Below are positions 27,547 through 35,813 of a DNA stretch of 64,000 nucleotides, in pieces (position 1 is the stretch's first letter; each line of letters starts with the position of its first letter). The position numbers were made by a program, and so were the translations under genes. Origin of the DNA: Pseudomonadota bacterium (lineage in GTDB: Bacteria; Pseudomonadota; Gammaproteobacteria; Burkholderiales; Burkholderiaceae_C); assembly GCA_018241265.1 (NCBI GenBank), contig JAFEEF010000068.1, forward strand, positions 1-64,000, written 5' to 3'. A model generated the notes under the pieces. That model worked only from the letters and a program-made list of their open reading frames with translations, was not told the origin of the DNA and made no database searches.

Positions 27547-28437
27547 TCAGCGTTTGGCTGCCGTGACGGCCGAAACCGCTTCGATGAAGCGCGCGACCGG
27601 CGGCGCGGCGTCCACGCGATGCAGGCAGCCGATCTCGATGCCGACCCGGCCCTCCTGCAGTCGCAGGTAGCGCACGTCGGGACGCTGCAGCTTGGTCATC
27701 GATTCCGGCACCAGCGCGATGCCCAGGCCGCCGGCGACGAGCGCGATCACGGTCTGCATCTGGCGCGCCTCTTGCGCGACCTGCGGCACGAAGCCGCCGG
27801 CGTCGCACAGCGCCAGCACGCTCGCGTGCAGGCCGGGCGCGTAGCGCCGCGGCACCATCACGAACGGCTCGCCGGCGAGCCGGGCCAGCGTGACGCGCCG
27901 GCGTCCCAGCGTCGCGGCATGATCGGCCGGCACCGCGAGCACGAGGCGCTCGCGCGCGATCGGCACGAAGCGCAGCCCGGCCTCGCTGACCGGCGCCAGC
28001 GCGAGGCCGACGTCGATGCGCTCGTCGGCCAGCGCATCGATCTGCGCATCGGTGGTCAGCTCGTGCAGATGCACCGCGATGCCCGGCCACGCCTCGCGGA
28101 AGCGCTTCAGCGCCGCCGGCAGCAGCCCGAAGTCGGTGATCGACACGAAGCCGATCGACAGCATCCCGCTTTCGCCGCGGGCGGCGCGCTGCGCCGCCGG
28201 GCCGAGCTGCTCGATGCGCGCGAGGATCGCGCGCGCCTCGTCGACGAAGGCCTGGCCGGCCGGCGTCGGCACGACGCCGCGGCTGCCGCGCAAGAACAGC
28301 GGCGTGCCGATCTCCTCCTCGAGCTGGCGGATCTGCGTCGACAGCGGCGGCTGCGACATGTGCAGCCGCGTCGCGGCGCGCAAGACGCTGCGCTCGTCGG
28401 CAACCGCGATCGCATAGCGCAGGTGGCGCAGTTCCAT
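27547..28437 (-). CDS. LysR-family transcriptional regulator
   Basis: A 296-residue LysR regulator. The N-terminal winged helix reads MELRHLRYAIAVADERSVLRAATRLHMSQPPLSTQIRQLEEEIG; the rest is the two-lobed effector domain (YAPGLHASVLALCDAGGFVPQ in the hinge). This MELRHLRYF-type start is typical of BenM/CatR-like regulators of aromatic degradation. No divergent catabolic gene is beside it, so its target is unknown. Confidence 0.9.
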   Translation of the reverse strand: MELRHLRYAIAVADERSVLRAATRLHMSQPPLSTQIRQLEEEIGTPLFLRGSRGVVPTPAGQAFVDEARAILARIEQLGPAAQRAARGESGMLSIGFVSITDFGLLPAALKRFREAWPGIAVHLHELTTDAQIDALADERIDVGLALAPVSEAGLRFVPIARERLVLAVPADHAATLGRRRVTLARLAGEPFVMVPRRYAPGLHASVLALCDAGGFVPQVAQEARQMQTVIALVAGGLGIALVPESMTKLQRPDVRYLRLQEGRVGIEIGCLHRVDAAPPVARFIEAVSAVTAAKR

Positions 28438-28544
28438 GCTATTCGCCGTTCGTATGGAAGATGCCGATCGATTGTATTTGAACGTATAGCAGCGCGTTCG
28501 GTCACGCCGCTGGTGCCGGCGTCGCCCGACTTCGCTCCGGCGAC

Positions 28545-28967
28545 TCAGACCTTGTGCGTCGACAGCAGCAGGCTGGTCTCGGTGCTCGCAATGCCTTCGA
28601 CGAGGCGGATGCGGCCGAGCACGCGATCGAACGCCTCGAGGCTGTCGGCGCGCAGCTCGGCGATGATGTCCCAGCGGCCGTTGGTCGTGTGCAAGGTCTC
28701 GACCGCCGGATCGCCGCGCAGCGTGCGCAGCACCGCATCGCCGCGGTTGCCCTCGACCGCGATGCTCATCAGCGCGCGGATGCGGTGCCCTTCGGCCTCC
28801 GGCTTCAGGCGCACCGTGTAGCCGGCGATCGTGCCGTCGGTTTCAAGCTTCGCCATGCGGTTCTGCACCGTGCCGCGCGCGACGCGCAGGGCCTTCGCGA
28901 GGTCGGCGACGGTGCAACGCGAATTGGCGCGCAGCAGCGCGATCAGCTTGGTGTCGACGTCGTCCAT
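28545..28967 (-). CDS. Lrp/AsnC-family transcriptional regulator
   Basis: A 140-residue Lrp/AsnC regulator: N-terminal helix-turn-helix (MDDVDTKLIALLRANSRCTVADLAKALRVARGTVQNRMAKLE) and C-terminal RAM ligand-binding domain. ATG 28967 was chosen; the frame extends 24 codons upstream without family similarity. It is divergent from an ornithine cyclodeaminase gene with a dyad in between, so it very likely controls that gene in response to an amino acid. Confidence 0.9.
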   Translation of the reverse strand: MDDVDTKLIALLRANSRCTVADLAKALRVARGTVQNRMAKLETDGTIAGYTVRLKPEAEGHRIRALMSIAVEGNRGDAVLRTLRGDPAVETLHTTNGRWDIIAELRADSLEAFDRVLGRIRLVEGIASTETSLLLSTHKV

Positions 28968-28993
28968 GCCACGTGGTCCTTCAGAGCAGCGTT

Positions 28994-29027
28994 GAGCAGA
29001 TTGCACACGATCGCTGGCATTCTGCTC
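28994..29027. promoter_or_regulatory. Candidate Lrp-type operator between regulator and ornithine cyclodeaminase
   Basis: Inverted repeat with arms GAGCAGATTGC (28994-29004) and GCATTCTGCTC (29017-29027), 10 of 11 matching, 12-base spacer. Two more GAGCAG copies occur in direct orientation at 28984-28989 and 29045-29050. The cluster fills the 148-bp divergent intergenic region. Confidence 0.5.
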
Positions 29028-29115
29028 TGGAAGGATCAACTTTCGAGCAGCTTACTGTCTATTCTTTGGCCGCGCTTGTCCGGAAAATACGGAGAGGGGT
29101 TTTTGGGAGCGTTTC

Positions 29116-30183
29116 GTGGTGGACTACATCGGCGTTGCCGACATGCAGCGCCTGGTGCGCCGGATCGGCGTGGCAAGCTTCATCGAGCGGCTGGCGAGCG
29201 AGATCGAGGCCGACTTCCGCCGCTGGAGCCTGTTCGAGAAGTCGGCGCGCCTGGCGAGCCATTCCGACATCGGCGTGATCGAGCTGATGCCGACCTCCGA
29301 CGGTCAGCTCTATTCCTTCAAGTACGTCAACGGCCACCCGAAGAACACCGAGCGCGGCCTCCTGACCGTGACCGCTTTCGGCGTGCTGGCCGATGTCGCG
29401 ACCGGCTATCCGCTGCTGCTGTCGGAGCTCACGCTCACGACCGCGCTGCGCACCGCGGCGATGTCGGCCCTGGCCGCGCGCTGGCTCGCGCTCGCCGGCA
29501 GCCGCACGATGGCGCTGATCGGCAACGGCGCGCAGAGCGAGTTCCAGGCGCTCGCCTTCCATCGGATGCTGGGCATCCGTGAGCTGCGGCTCTACGACGT
29601 CGACGCGACGGCCACCGACAAGCTGGCGCACAACCTCGCCGCCCAGCCCGAGCTCGCCGATCTGACGGTCCTGCGCTGCGCGTCGATCGCGGACGCGGTG
29701 CGCGGCGCCGACATCGTCACGACCGTGACCGCCGACAAGCGCAATGCGGTGATCCTGACGCCCGACATGATCGAGCCGGGCATGCACCTCAACGCGGTCG
29801 GCGGCGACTGCCCCGGCAAGACCGAACTGCACCGCGACGTGCTGCTGCGGCCCGATGCGCGGGTCGTCGTCGAATACGAGCCGCAGTCGCGCATCGAAGG
29901 CGAGATCCAGCAGCTTCCGGCGAGCTTCCCGGTCGTCGAATTCGCGCAGGTCTTGCGCGGCGAGGCGACCGCGCGGATGTCGCCACGAGACGTGACGATC
30001 TTCGATTCGGTCGGCTTCGCGCTCGAGGACTATTCCGCGTTGCGCTTCCTGCACGAACTGCTGCATGATGGCAGCGAAGCGCCGAACCGCATCGACCTGA
30101 TCCCGACGCTGGCCGATCCGAAGGATCTGTTCGGCGGCCTGCTCGGCAGCGCCGGACGTACGACCTTGCGCAGGGTCGCCTGA
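29116..30183 (+). CDS. Ornithine cyclodeaminase
   Basis: A 355-residue enzyme of the OCD/mu-crystallin family, NAD-dependent conversion of ornithine to proline plus ammonia. Visible features: KYVNGHPKN near residue 75, TALRTAAMSALAARWLA, the nucleotide loop LIGNGAQSEFQALAF and the substrate segment NAVGGDCPGKTEL. GTG 29116 is preceded by GGGAGC; GTG 29119 is possible. Divergent from the Lrp-type regulator at 28545-28967, its likely controller. Confidence 0.92.
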   Translation: MVDYIGVADMQRLVRRIGVASFIERLASEIEADFRRWSLFEKSARLASHSDIGVIELMPTSDGQLYSFKYVNGHPKNTERGLLTVTAFGVLADVATGYPLLLSELTLTTALRTAAMSALAARWLALAGSRTMALIGNGAQSEFQALAFHRMLGIRELRLYDVDATATDKLAHNLAAQPELADLTVLRCASIADAVRGADIVTTVTADKRNAVILTPDMIEPGMHLNAVGGDCPGKTELHRDVLLRPDARVVVEYEPQSRIEGEIQQLPASFPVVEFAQVLRGEATARMSPRDVTIFDSVGFALEDYSALRFLHELLHDGSEAPNRIDLIPTLADPKDLFGGLLGSAGRTTLRRVA

Positions 30184-30262
30184 CGCGCGGCGCGCCGAAG
30201 CCGGCGCGTTGCACCGGCATACTCTTGCGGCCGTCCGCCGGACTGCGCAGGAGACTCGCCGG

Positions 30263-31045
30263 TCACGCCGGTGTAGGGCCGTAAGCCGCGATGAAGTCGC
30301 GCAGCACGGTCGTCAGCGGCGCATCGAGCGCACGCCATACGCACGCAGCGATCGCATCGGGCACGCCGCCGAAGTAAGGCTCGGCGATTGCGCCGGCGAT
30401 GCAGGCCAGCGTGTCCGAGTCGCCCCCGATCGAGATCGCGTTGCGCAGCGCATCCTCGAAGTCGTTCGCCTCCAGAAAGGCGCGGATCGCATGCGGCACC
30501 GTGCCGGCGCACGACACGTCGAAGGTGTAGCCGGGCCGCACGACGTCGAGCGGCACCGACAGGTCGTAGCCACAGGTCTGCACTACGTGGCGCCCGATCT
30601 CGTCCTTGGAGGCACCGCGACGCGCCAGGTGGATCGCCGCCGCGACGGCCTGCGCGCCGCGCACCGCTTCCGGATGATCGTGCGTCACGATGGTGTAGCG
30701 GCGCGCGGCCTCGCCCACCTCGGCCAGCGTGTCGCAGGCCCAGGCGACGGGGCCGATGCGCATGGCCGCGCCGTTGCTGTGGCTGCGCGGCGCGGGATCG
30801 CCCGGCGCCGACTCGACCCAGGCGCTGAAGGTCGGACCGTAGCCGGCGTCCGGATAGCGGGCGTGATAAGCACGCATGACGGCGCCGTACTCCTCGCCGG
30901 TCAGCAATGATTGCGCCAGCGCGAGCGTCAGCACCGTGTCGTCGGTGAAGCGCGATCCCTCGGGGAACAGCACGAAGTCCTTGGACTTGACGTTGTGCCG
31001 CTCGTAGACCGAGCCGACGACGTCACCCGCGATCGCGCCGAGCAT
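30263..31045 (-). CDS. ADP-ribosylglycohydrolase family protein
   Basis: A 260-residue DraG/ARH-type hydrolase that removes ADP-ribose from proteins or small molecules. Both binuclear Mg sites are visible: FTDDTVLTLA near residue 41 and GGDSDTLACIAGAIAEPYFG near residue 210. Starts MLGAIAGDVVGSVYE as in the family. ATG 31045 lies 17 bp after the DinB stop; the upstream open frame is antisense or shadow sequence. No ADP-ribosyltransferase gene is nearby, so the target is unknown. Confidence 0.88.
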   Translation of the reverse strand: MLGAIAGDVVGSVYERHNVKSKDFVLFPEGSRFTDDTVLTLALAQSLLTGEEYGAVMRAYHARYPDAGYGPTFSAWVESAPGDPAPRSHSNGAAMRIGPVAWACDTLAEVGEAARRYTIVTHDHPEAVRGAQAVAAAIHLARRGASKDEIGRHVVQTCGYDLSVPLDVVRPGYTFDVSCAGTVPHAIRAFLEANDFEDALRNAISIGGDSDTLACIAGAIAEPYFGGVPDAIAACVWRALDAPLTTVLRDFIAAYGPTPA

Positions 31046-31062
31046 CGCGAGGCCGCCGGCGA

Positions 31063-31566
31063 TCAGGGCGCACGCCGCGCCGGCTCGCTGGCGTGCAGGT
31101 ACTTGGTGTAGAGATCGCGCGGCGGCGCCAGCGACGCGGCCTTGAGGAGCTGACCGACGTTGCCGCGGTGGTAGCCGCCGTGCGTGACGACGTGCAGCAG
31201 CATCTCTTCGCGCGACATGCGGCCGGCGTCGCCGTCGGTGAAGGTGAACGCGAGGCTCTCGGCCAGCGCCGGCTCGGCCACGCCGCCGACATAGTCGACG
31301 TACCACGCATCGGTCGCTTCGACGTCGCCGCGCAGGCGATGGAGCGTCGGAATCTCGCGCGTGTTCGTCGCATCGAACGGCCGCGGCTCGCCGGCCAGGT
31401 GCGCACGGAAGATGCGGTCGACGACGTAGATGTGGTTCAGCGTGCGCACGCAGCCGCGCAGCGTGTCGGCATGCTGCTCCGGCGCGAGGCTGCCGAGCAG
31501 CTCGAACAGCTCGGCGTTGGCCCAGGCCTTGTAGGCGAACAGCGATTTCAGCGTGGTGAGGGACAT
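31063..31566 (-). CDS. DinB family metal-dependent protein
   Basis: A 167-residue DinB/YfiT-like four-helix protein. The three metal-binding histidines appear in RTLNHIYVVD (H44) and HVVTHGGYHRGNVGQ. Families of this fold include thiol-dependent S-transferases; no specific reaction can be assigned. Located 17 bp upstream of the ADP-ribosylglycohydrolase gene on the same strand, probably cotranscribed. Confidence 0.88.
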   Translation of the reverse strand: MSLTTLKSLFAYKAWANAELFELLGSLAPEQHADTLRGCVRTLNHIYVVDRIFRAHLAGEPRPFDATNTREIPTLHRLRGDVEATDAWYVDYVGGVAEPALAESLAFTFTDGDAGRMSREEMLLHVVTHGGYHRGNVGQLLKAASLAPPRDLYTKYLHASEPARRAP

Positions 31567-31584
31567 GATGGTCGATCTCGCGGG

Positions 31585-32385
31585 CTAGCGATGCCCGATC
31601 GCGAAGTCGTTGAGCCCGCACCGGTCGACGCCGCGCACGAGCCAGAGCGGACGCTGCGCGAAGTTGACCGCAACGCCGGTCTTTCCGTCCGACGGCCGCA
31701 GCGACCGGTCGAAGTGCGAAGTCGCCGGCATGTAGCGCAGTGCCACGCCGGTGCGGCGCCGGGTCGACGTGTTGGGCCGCGCGCCATGGATCGTGTAGAC
31801 GTCGTGCATCGACATCCGGCCGGGCTCGAGCTCGATGTCGACGGCATCGGCCTCGTCGTAGGCATCGTCGGCAACGCGCTGGTTCAAGGTCAGGTCGTTG
31901 CGGTCTTCATGCAGGTGCGCATGGAGCACGCGATCACGGTGCGAACGCGGGATCACGCGCAGGCAGCCGTTCTCCGCGGTCGACGGCTCGAGCGCGACCC
32001 AGACCGTGCAATTGGCCAGCGGCCGGATCGGCCAATAGTGGCCGTCCTGATGCCACGGCGTCTCGTAGCCCTCGCCGGCCGGCTTGCAGAACACATGGCA
32101 ACCCCAGAGGATGACGTCGTCGCCGATCACGCCCGAGACGAGCTCGACCAGTTCCGGATCGGTCGCCAGCTCCAGGAAGCGCCGGCTGCCGCGCACGCCT
32201 TCGCCGTTGTCGCCGTCGATGTGCGCCGAGACCAGCTTCTCGGGCCGCACGCCGGGATTGGCCGCGATCAGGTCGTCGAGCGCACTGCGCATGTCGGTCA
32301 CACGCTCGGCCGGCAGGCGGTAGTCGGGAACCACCCAGCCCTCGCGGGCGTAGCGATCGATCTCACGAGGGGATAGTCGGGCCAT
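31585..32385 (-). CDS. Phytanoyl-CoA dioxygenase family protein
   Basis: A 266-residue Fe(II)/2-oxoglutarate dioxygenase. The HxD iron ligands lie in TPWHQDGHYWPI, and the distal histidine and 2-oxoglutarate arginine in IHGARPNTSTRRRTGVALRY. ATG 32385 (MARLSPREIDRY) was chosen; an in-frame ATG at 32412 is an alternative with no better ribosome site. Substrate unknown; PhyH proteins hydroxylate diverse small molecules. It precedes DinB by 18 bp. Confidence 0.88.
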   Translation of the reverse strand: MARLSPREIDRYAREGWVVPDYRLPAERVTDMRSALDDLIAANPGVRPEKLVSAHIDGDNGEGVRGSRRFLELATDPELVELVSGVIGDDVILWGCHVFCKPAGEGYETPWHQDGHYWPIRPLANCTVWVALEPSTAENGCLRVIPRSHRDRVLHAHLHEDRNDLTLNQRVADDAYDEADAVDIELEPGRMSMHDVYTIHGARPNTSTRRRTGVALRYMPATSHFDRSLRPSDGKTGVAVNFAQRPLWLVRGVDRCGLNDFAIGHR

Positions 32386-32477
32386 GGCGAGCTGCGGGAA
32401 TGTCGCGTGCATGGTGGCGGCAATTGCGCGATGGCGCAAGAGTTCGCAGGCTCGGTCGCAAGTGGCCGGCCAGGCGA

Positions 32478-33020
32478 TCAGAACCTGGAGCCCGGCTCCT
32501 TCAGGAACGCGATCTCCTCCGGCGTCGATACCCGGCCGAGCGCGTCGTTGCGGTGCGGGTAGCGGCCGTAGCGGTCGATGATCGCCTTGTGCCTGAGCTC
32601 GTAGCGGTAGTTGTCGTTGTCCGGCCCGAGCGATGCGAACAGCCGTACGGCATCGACGTGCACCCGCTTCGATTCGCTGTGCATGTAGGGCATGTAGAGA
32701 AACGCCCGCTCCTCGCCGGCGAGCGTTTGGTCGTGGCCGCCGGCCACCGCTTCCTGCGCCAGCACCAGCGCGATCGCATCGTTGGCGAAAGCCCGTGCCG
32801 TGCCGCGATGCGCGTTGCGCGAGAACTGATCGAGGACGATGACTTCGGCGAGTCGGCCGCGCGCATCGCCGCGCCACGCGGCCAGCTCGGCACGCGCGGC
32901 CGCTTCCAGCACCGCGCCATAGCGCTCGCCGATCAGCCGGTCGAAAGCCGGATCGGCCGCCCAGCGCGTGCGCGGTGCGGTCTCGACGAACCAGAAGCGC
33001 AGGATCTCGTCGTAGTCCAT
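32478..33020 (-). CDS. DUF924 family protein
   Basis: A 180-residue DUF924 protein, a TPR-like helical family of unknown role. It opens with MDYDEILRFWFVET and has the family segments VIVLDQFSRNAHRGTARAFANDAIAL and AFLYMPYMHSES, ending with YGRYPHRNDALGR and TPEEIAFLKE. It is 12 bp after the cupin gene and probably in the same unit. Confidence 0.9.
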   Translation of the reverse strand: MDYDEILRFWFVETAPRTRWAADPAFDRLIGERYGAVLEAAARAELAAWRGDARGRLAEVIVLDQFSRNAHRGTARAFANDAIALVLAQEAVAGGHDQTLAGEERAFLYMPYMHSESKRVHVDAVRLFASLGPDNDNYRYELRHKAIIDRYGRYPHRNDALGRVSTPEEIAFLKEPGSRF

Positions 33021-33032
33021 CGCGATGGCCGC

Positions 33033-33404
33033 CTACTTGGCGACGCTGCCTTCGGGCTCCAGCCACTGCGTGGCGGGCTCGGGACCGGCGAGGATCGCGA
33101 GCTGGCAGAGCCGCTCGTCGCCGGCATTGCGCAGCGTGTGGGCGACGCCGGCGGGAATGATCAGCACGCTGCCCGCCCGGTAGGGCTCGGGCGAAGCGCC
33201 CTCGAACGTGCACTCGCCAGAGCCGGCCAAACAGACGATGACCTCCTCGACATGGTGCTTGTGCAGCGGCACCACCGCACCGGCATTCAGGATGTTCTCG
33301 TGCACCGAGCAGACCGACGTGCCGAGCGCCGGCGTGGCCAGCGCCGTGAAGGTTCGCTCGGTCGACGTCGGCAGCGTACCGAGCATGGCGTGGTGGATAG
33401 GCAT
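33033..33404 (-). CDS. Cupin-domain protein
   Basis: A 123-residue single-domain cupin. Metal-binding motif 1 is PLHKHHVEEVIVCLAGSGE and motif 2 is PAGVAHTLRN. Such small cupins can be sensors, isomerases or dioxygenases; nothing distinguishes them here. ATG 33404. It is 12 bp upstream of the DUF924 gene. Confidence 0.82.
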   Translation of the reverse strand: MPIHHAMLGTLPTSTERTFTALATPALGTSVCSVHENILNAGAVVPLHKHHVEEVIVCLAGSGECTFEGASPEPYRAGSVLIIPAGVAHTLRNAGDERLCQLAILAGPEPATQWLEPEGSVAK

Positions 33405-33487
33405 CGAGTCCTCGCGCGAGGTGCATCCGAGATGATTCCGGACCGGTGCCGACGATTCTGCGGCGGCTCGGCCTTGACCAGGCAGCC

Positions 33488-33877
33488 CTAGAACCAGTAA
33501 TCGGCGACGCACCTGCCGTCGCGCGGCAGATCGGTGTACGTGTCGAGCCCATCGAAATGGTCGATCGGGATCCGCGCGACCGCATCGGGCTCGGCCAGCC
33601 GCAGGTTGACGGCGATGCGGCGCCGTCCGGCCTCGTTGGCCTGTTGGCCGCGCCAATAGGCGACGCAGCCGCATGCCGGGCAGAAGTGGAACTCGATCGC
33701 CTCGCCCCGCGTGTAGGCCTGCGTGCGGCCACTGACGTGGATGCCCTCGTCCTGGTAGTCGTAGGCCCACAGCACGCCGTAGCGCCGGCATACCGTGCAG
33801 TTGCAGGCGGTCGCGCCCTCCGGATCGGCATCGAACTTCCAGCGCACGCTGCCGCAATGACAGGATCCTTCGATCAT
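33488..33877 (-). CDS. GFA family zinc-binding protein
   Basis: A 129-residue GFA (glutathione-dependent formaldehyde-activating) fold protein. All zinc cysteines are present: SCHCGSVRW, CNCTVCRRYG and FCPACGCVAYW. Most GFA proteins have no proven formaldehyde role. ATG 33877 (MIEGSCHCG) was chosen, with GAGAGG just upstream; the longer frame adds an unconserved 29-residue leader. Confidence 0.88.
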   Translation of the reverse strand: MIEGSCHCGSVRWKFDADPEGATACNCTVCRRYGVLWAYDYQDEGIHVSGRTQAYTRGEAIEFHFCPACGCVAYWRGQQANEAGRRRIAVNLRLAEPDAVARIPIDHFDGLDTYTDLPRDGRCVADYWF

Positions 33878-33994
33878 TCGGTGCCTCTCTCGTGGCCATG
33901 AATCGCCAGCCGACGCAGATTCTGGCAGAGGGCTGTGCGATGACGGCTCGCCATCTGGCCGCAAACGCCCGCCGCGGCGATCCGGATTCCGCGC

Positions 33995-35008
33995 TCAAGC
34001 GCGCGCGCACTTGACGACGGTCTCCCAGGTGCGCGTCGTCACGTTGGCGCCGAACGCGCGCTCGATGAACTGCATGAAGACCGGGCCCTTCTCGCTCGGC
34101 AAATAGCAGGTGTAGGCCTCGCGGCCGAACAAGCCGAACAGGCGCGCGCCGTCGGCTTCGAACGGCAACGCCAGCTTCGGCTCGACCGGCGCCCGCAGAA
34201 AGCTGACGACCCGTTTCGCGCCCGACGGCACGGCGTGCTGCGCGAACGGATCGGCGGCGATCAGGTCGTTCAGGCTGCGGGCCGCGCGCACGATCGTGTA
34301 GAAGCTGCAGCCGAGCACCTCTTGCATCGCTGCCTCGGCACGCCGCTCGAGCGCCGACTCGGCGGCCGAGCGCGCGTCGAAGACCACGTTGCCGCTGGCC
34401 AGCACGGTGCGCACGTTGGCATAGCCTGCATGCTCGAACGCCTGCTTCAGGTCGGCGCTGCGCGCGTTTTGCGGGCTGACGCCGCGCAGGAAGGCGATGT
34501 AGCGAGGCATGGACGATTCCTCCGAGGTCGGCAGCGCTGCGGCATCCGGCGTCAGTTCGTACAGCACATCCGGACACCCTTCCTCGTTGCCCGACCCGTC
34601 GCCGAAGCCGATCGCACGATAGCCGTGGCGCTCGTAGAAGCGGCGGGCCCGCGTGTTCGGCTCGAAGGTATAGAGGCGGATCGGCCGGCGCAGCGTCGCG
34701 TGAGCATGCGCCAGCAAGCGGCTGCCGATGCCGGTGCCGGTGCCGAGATGACCGGGCAGCACGAAGAGTTGCTCGATCCAGCCGCAGGCGCCGTCGTCCG
34801 ACGTTGCCAGCACGCCGACGATGCGACCGGCGATGGTGGCGACGGTCACGTCCTTGCCGGGAATCAGTTCCTCGGCCACCCAGCGCCGCACGTCGTCGTC
34901 CGGATGCGGCGTCGGCGCGTACGGCTGGTACGCGCGGCGGCTGTCGAGCAGCAACTGCGCGACCGCACCGGCGTCGTTAGCTGAAGCAGCACGCAGCAGG
35001 AGCGTCAT
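33995..35008 (-). CDS. GNAT acetyltransferase fused in frame to DUF1697 protein
   Basis: A continuous 337-residue frame containing two proteins usually separate. Residues 1-about 155 are a GNAT acetyltransferase (MTLLLRAASANDAGAV start, acetyl-CoA loop LPGHLGTGTGIGSRLLAHA, RRFYERHGYRAIGF). Residues 167-337 are a complete DUF1697 domain (MPRYIAFLRGVSPQNARSADLKQAFEHAGYANVRTVLASGNVVF). The second part has its own ATG at 34510 with GGAGGA seven bases upstream, so DUF1697 (171 aa) may also be made alone. No stop lies between. Both functions are unknown in detail. Confidence 0.8.
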   Translation of the reverse strand: MTLLLRAASANDAGAVAQLLLDSRRAYQPYAPTPHPDDDVRRWVAEELIPGKDVTVATIAGRIVGVLATSDDGACGWIEQLFVLPGHLGTGTGIGSRLLAHAHATLRRPIRLYTFEPNTRARRFYERHGYRAIGFGDGSGNEEGCPDVLYELTPDAAALPTSEESSMPRYIAFLRGVSPQNARSADLKQAFEHAGYANVRTVLASGNVVFDARSAAESALERRAEAAMQEVLGCSFYTIVRAARSLNDLIAADPFAQHAVPSGAKRVVSFLRAPVEPKLALPFEADGARLFGLFGREAYTCYLPSEKGPVFMQFIERAFGANVTTRTWETVVKCARA

Positions 35009-35083
35009 GCACGAGCAACCAGGCGTTGGCACATTCGAGTCACACGTGGCATCCATTACATGCCGCATCTCCGGTCGAATCAA

Positions 35084-35602
35084 TCACGGTGTGGCCGACG
35101 CCAGCAGGTCGATCGTCCTCGCTTCGACCTCGACGCCGCGAATCATCATCTCCGCCGCCGACACCGGCAGCTTGAAGCGGCGCGGGCCTGCACTGCCGGG
35201 GTTGACGTGCAGCACGCCGTCACGCTCGAACATCGCCGGCCGATGCGAATGCCCGGTCACGACCACGCGCAGGCCGGCCGCCTTCGGGTCGAGCGCCAGC
35301 TGCGCCGCATCGTGGACGACGTGGATGCGGACGCCGCCGATCTCCAGCGACGCGGTCTCGCCGATCGCATCGGCCCACGGGCCATGGTCGTTGTTGCCGC
35401 GCACCGCGGTGACCGGTGCCAGCGCGGCCAGAGCGTCGAGGATGGCGGCGCTTCCGATGTCGCCGGCGTGGACGATGTGTGCCGCGCCGCGCAGGAAGGC
35501 ACACGCCTCGGGACGCAGCAGTCCATGGGTATCGGAGATCAGGCCGACACGGATCGCGGGCAGCTTCCGAGCAGATCCGAGCCGGGAGCCGGCGCCAGAC
35601 AT
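35084..35602 (-). CDS. YfcE/MJ0936-type metallophosphoesterase
   Basis: A 172-residue calcineurin-like phosphodiesterase. Metal ligands are in order: ISDTHG, HAGDIG, GNNDH and GHSHRP, all intact. ATG 35602 (MSGAGSR) was preferred to GTG 35614. Family members hydrolyse phosphodiesters such as bis-pNPP in vitro; physiological substrate unknown. Located just after the truncated DUF1428 gene on the same strand. Confidence 0.9.
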   Translation of the reverse strand: MSGAGSRLGSARKLPAIRVGLISDTHGLLRPEACAFLRGAAHIVHAGDIGSAAILDALAALAPVTAVRGNNDHGPWADAIGETASLEIGGVRIHVVHDAAQLALDPKAAGLRVVVTGHSHRPAMFERDGVLHVNPGSAGPRRFKLPVSAAEMMIRGVEVEARTIDLLASATP

Positions 35603-35610
35603 ATCGCGCG

Positions 35611-35793
35611 TCACGCCGGCCCGGCCTGTCCGCCCGCTTCATCACGTCCCGCGACATGGATCGGCCGAAAGCATCCGAAGACGAGCCGCTTCGGATCGAA
35701 CGGTATCTCGCTCGATACACCTCGCACGGCCCAGGCGCGATAGGCCTCGAGCTTGTCTTCGGAGACGGGGATGACCAGGCCGGCGATGTACAT
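35611..35793 (-). CDS. DUF1428 protein with large internal deletion
   Basis: A 60-residue frame starting at ATG 35793 with AAGGA about eight bases upstream. It begins MYIAGLVIPVSEDKLEAYRAWA, the N-terminus of DUF1428 (YbaA-type, normally about 117 aa), and then jumps after VRGVS directly to SEIPFDPKRLVFGCFRPI, the family C-terminus. Roughly 65 residues of the middle are missing and the frame is kept. The product is unlikely to fold as the normal dimeric alpha-beta barrel, so I regard it as a decayed gene with an intact start. Confidence 0.7.
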   Translation of the reverse strand: MYIAGLVIPVSEDKLEAYRAWAVRGVSSEIPFDPKRLVFGCFRPIHVAGRDEAGGQAGPA

Positions 35794-35813
35794 CCGGGTT
35801 CCTTGTCGTGGAC

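Noticed and set aside
31585-33831. A 748-codon frame ending in the PhyH dioxygenase
   Set aside because: Upstream of 32412 it is a shadow of the DUF924, cupin and GFA genes.
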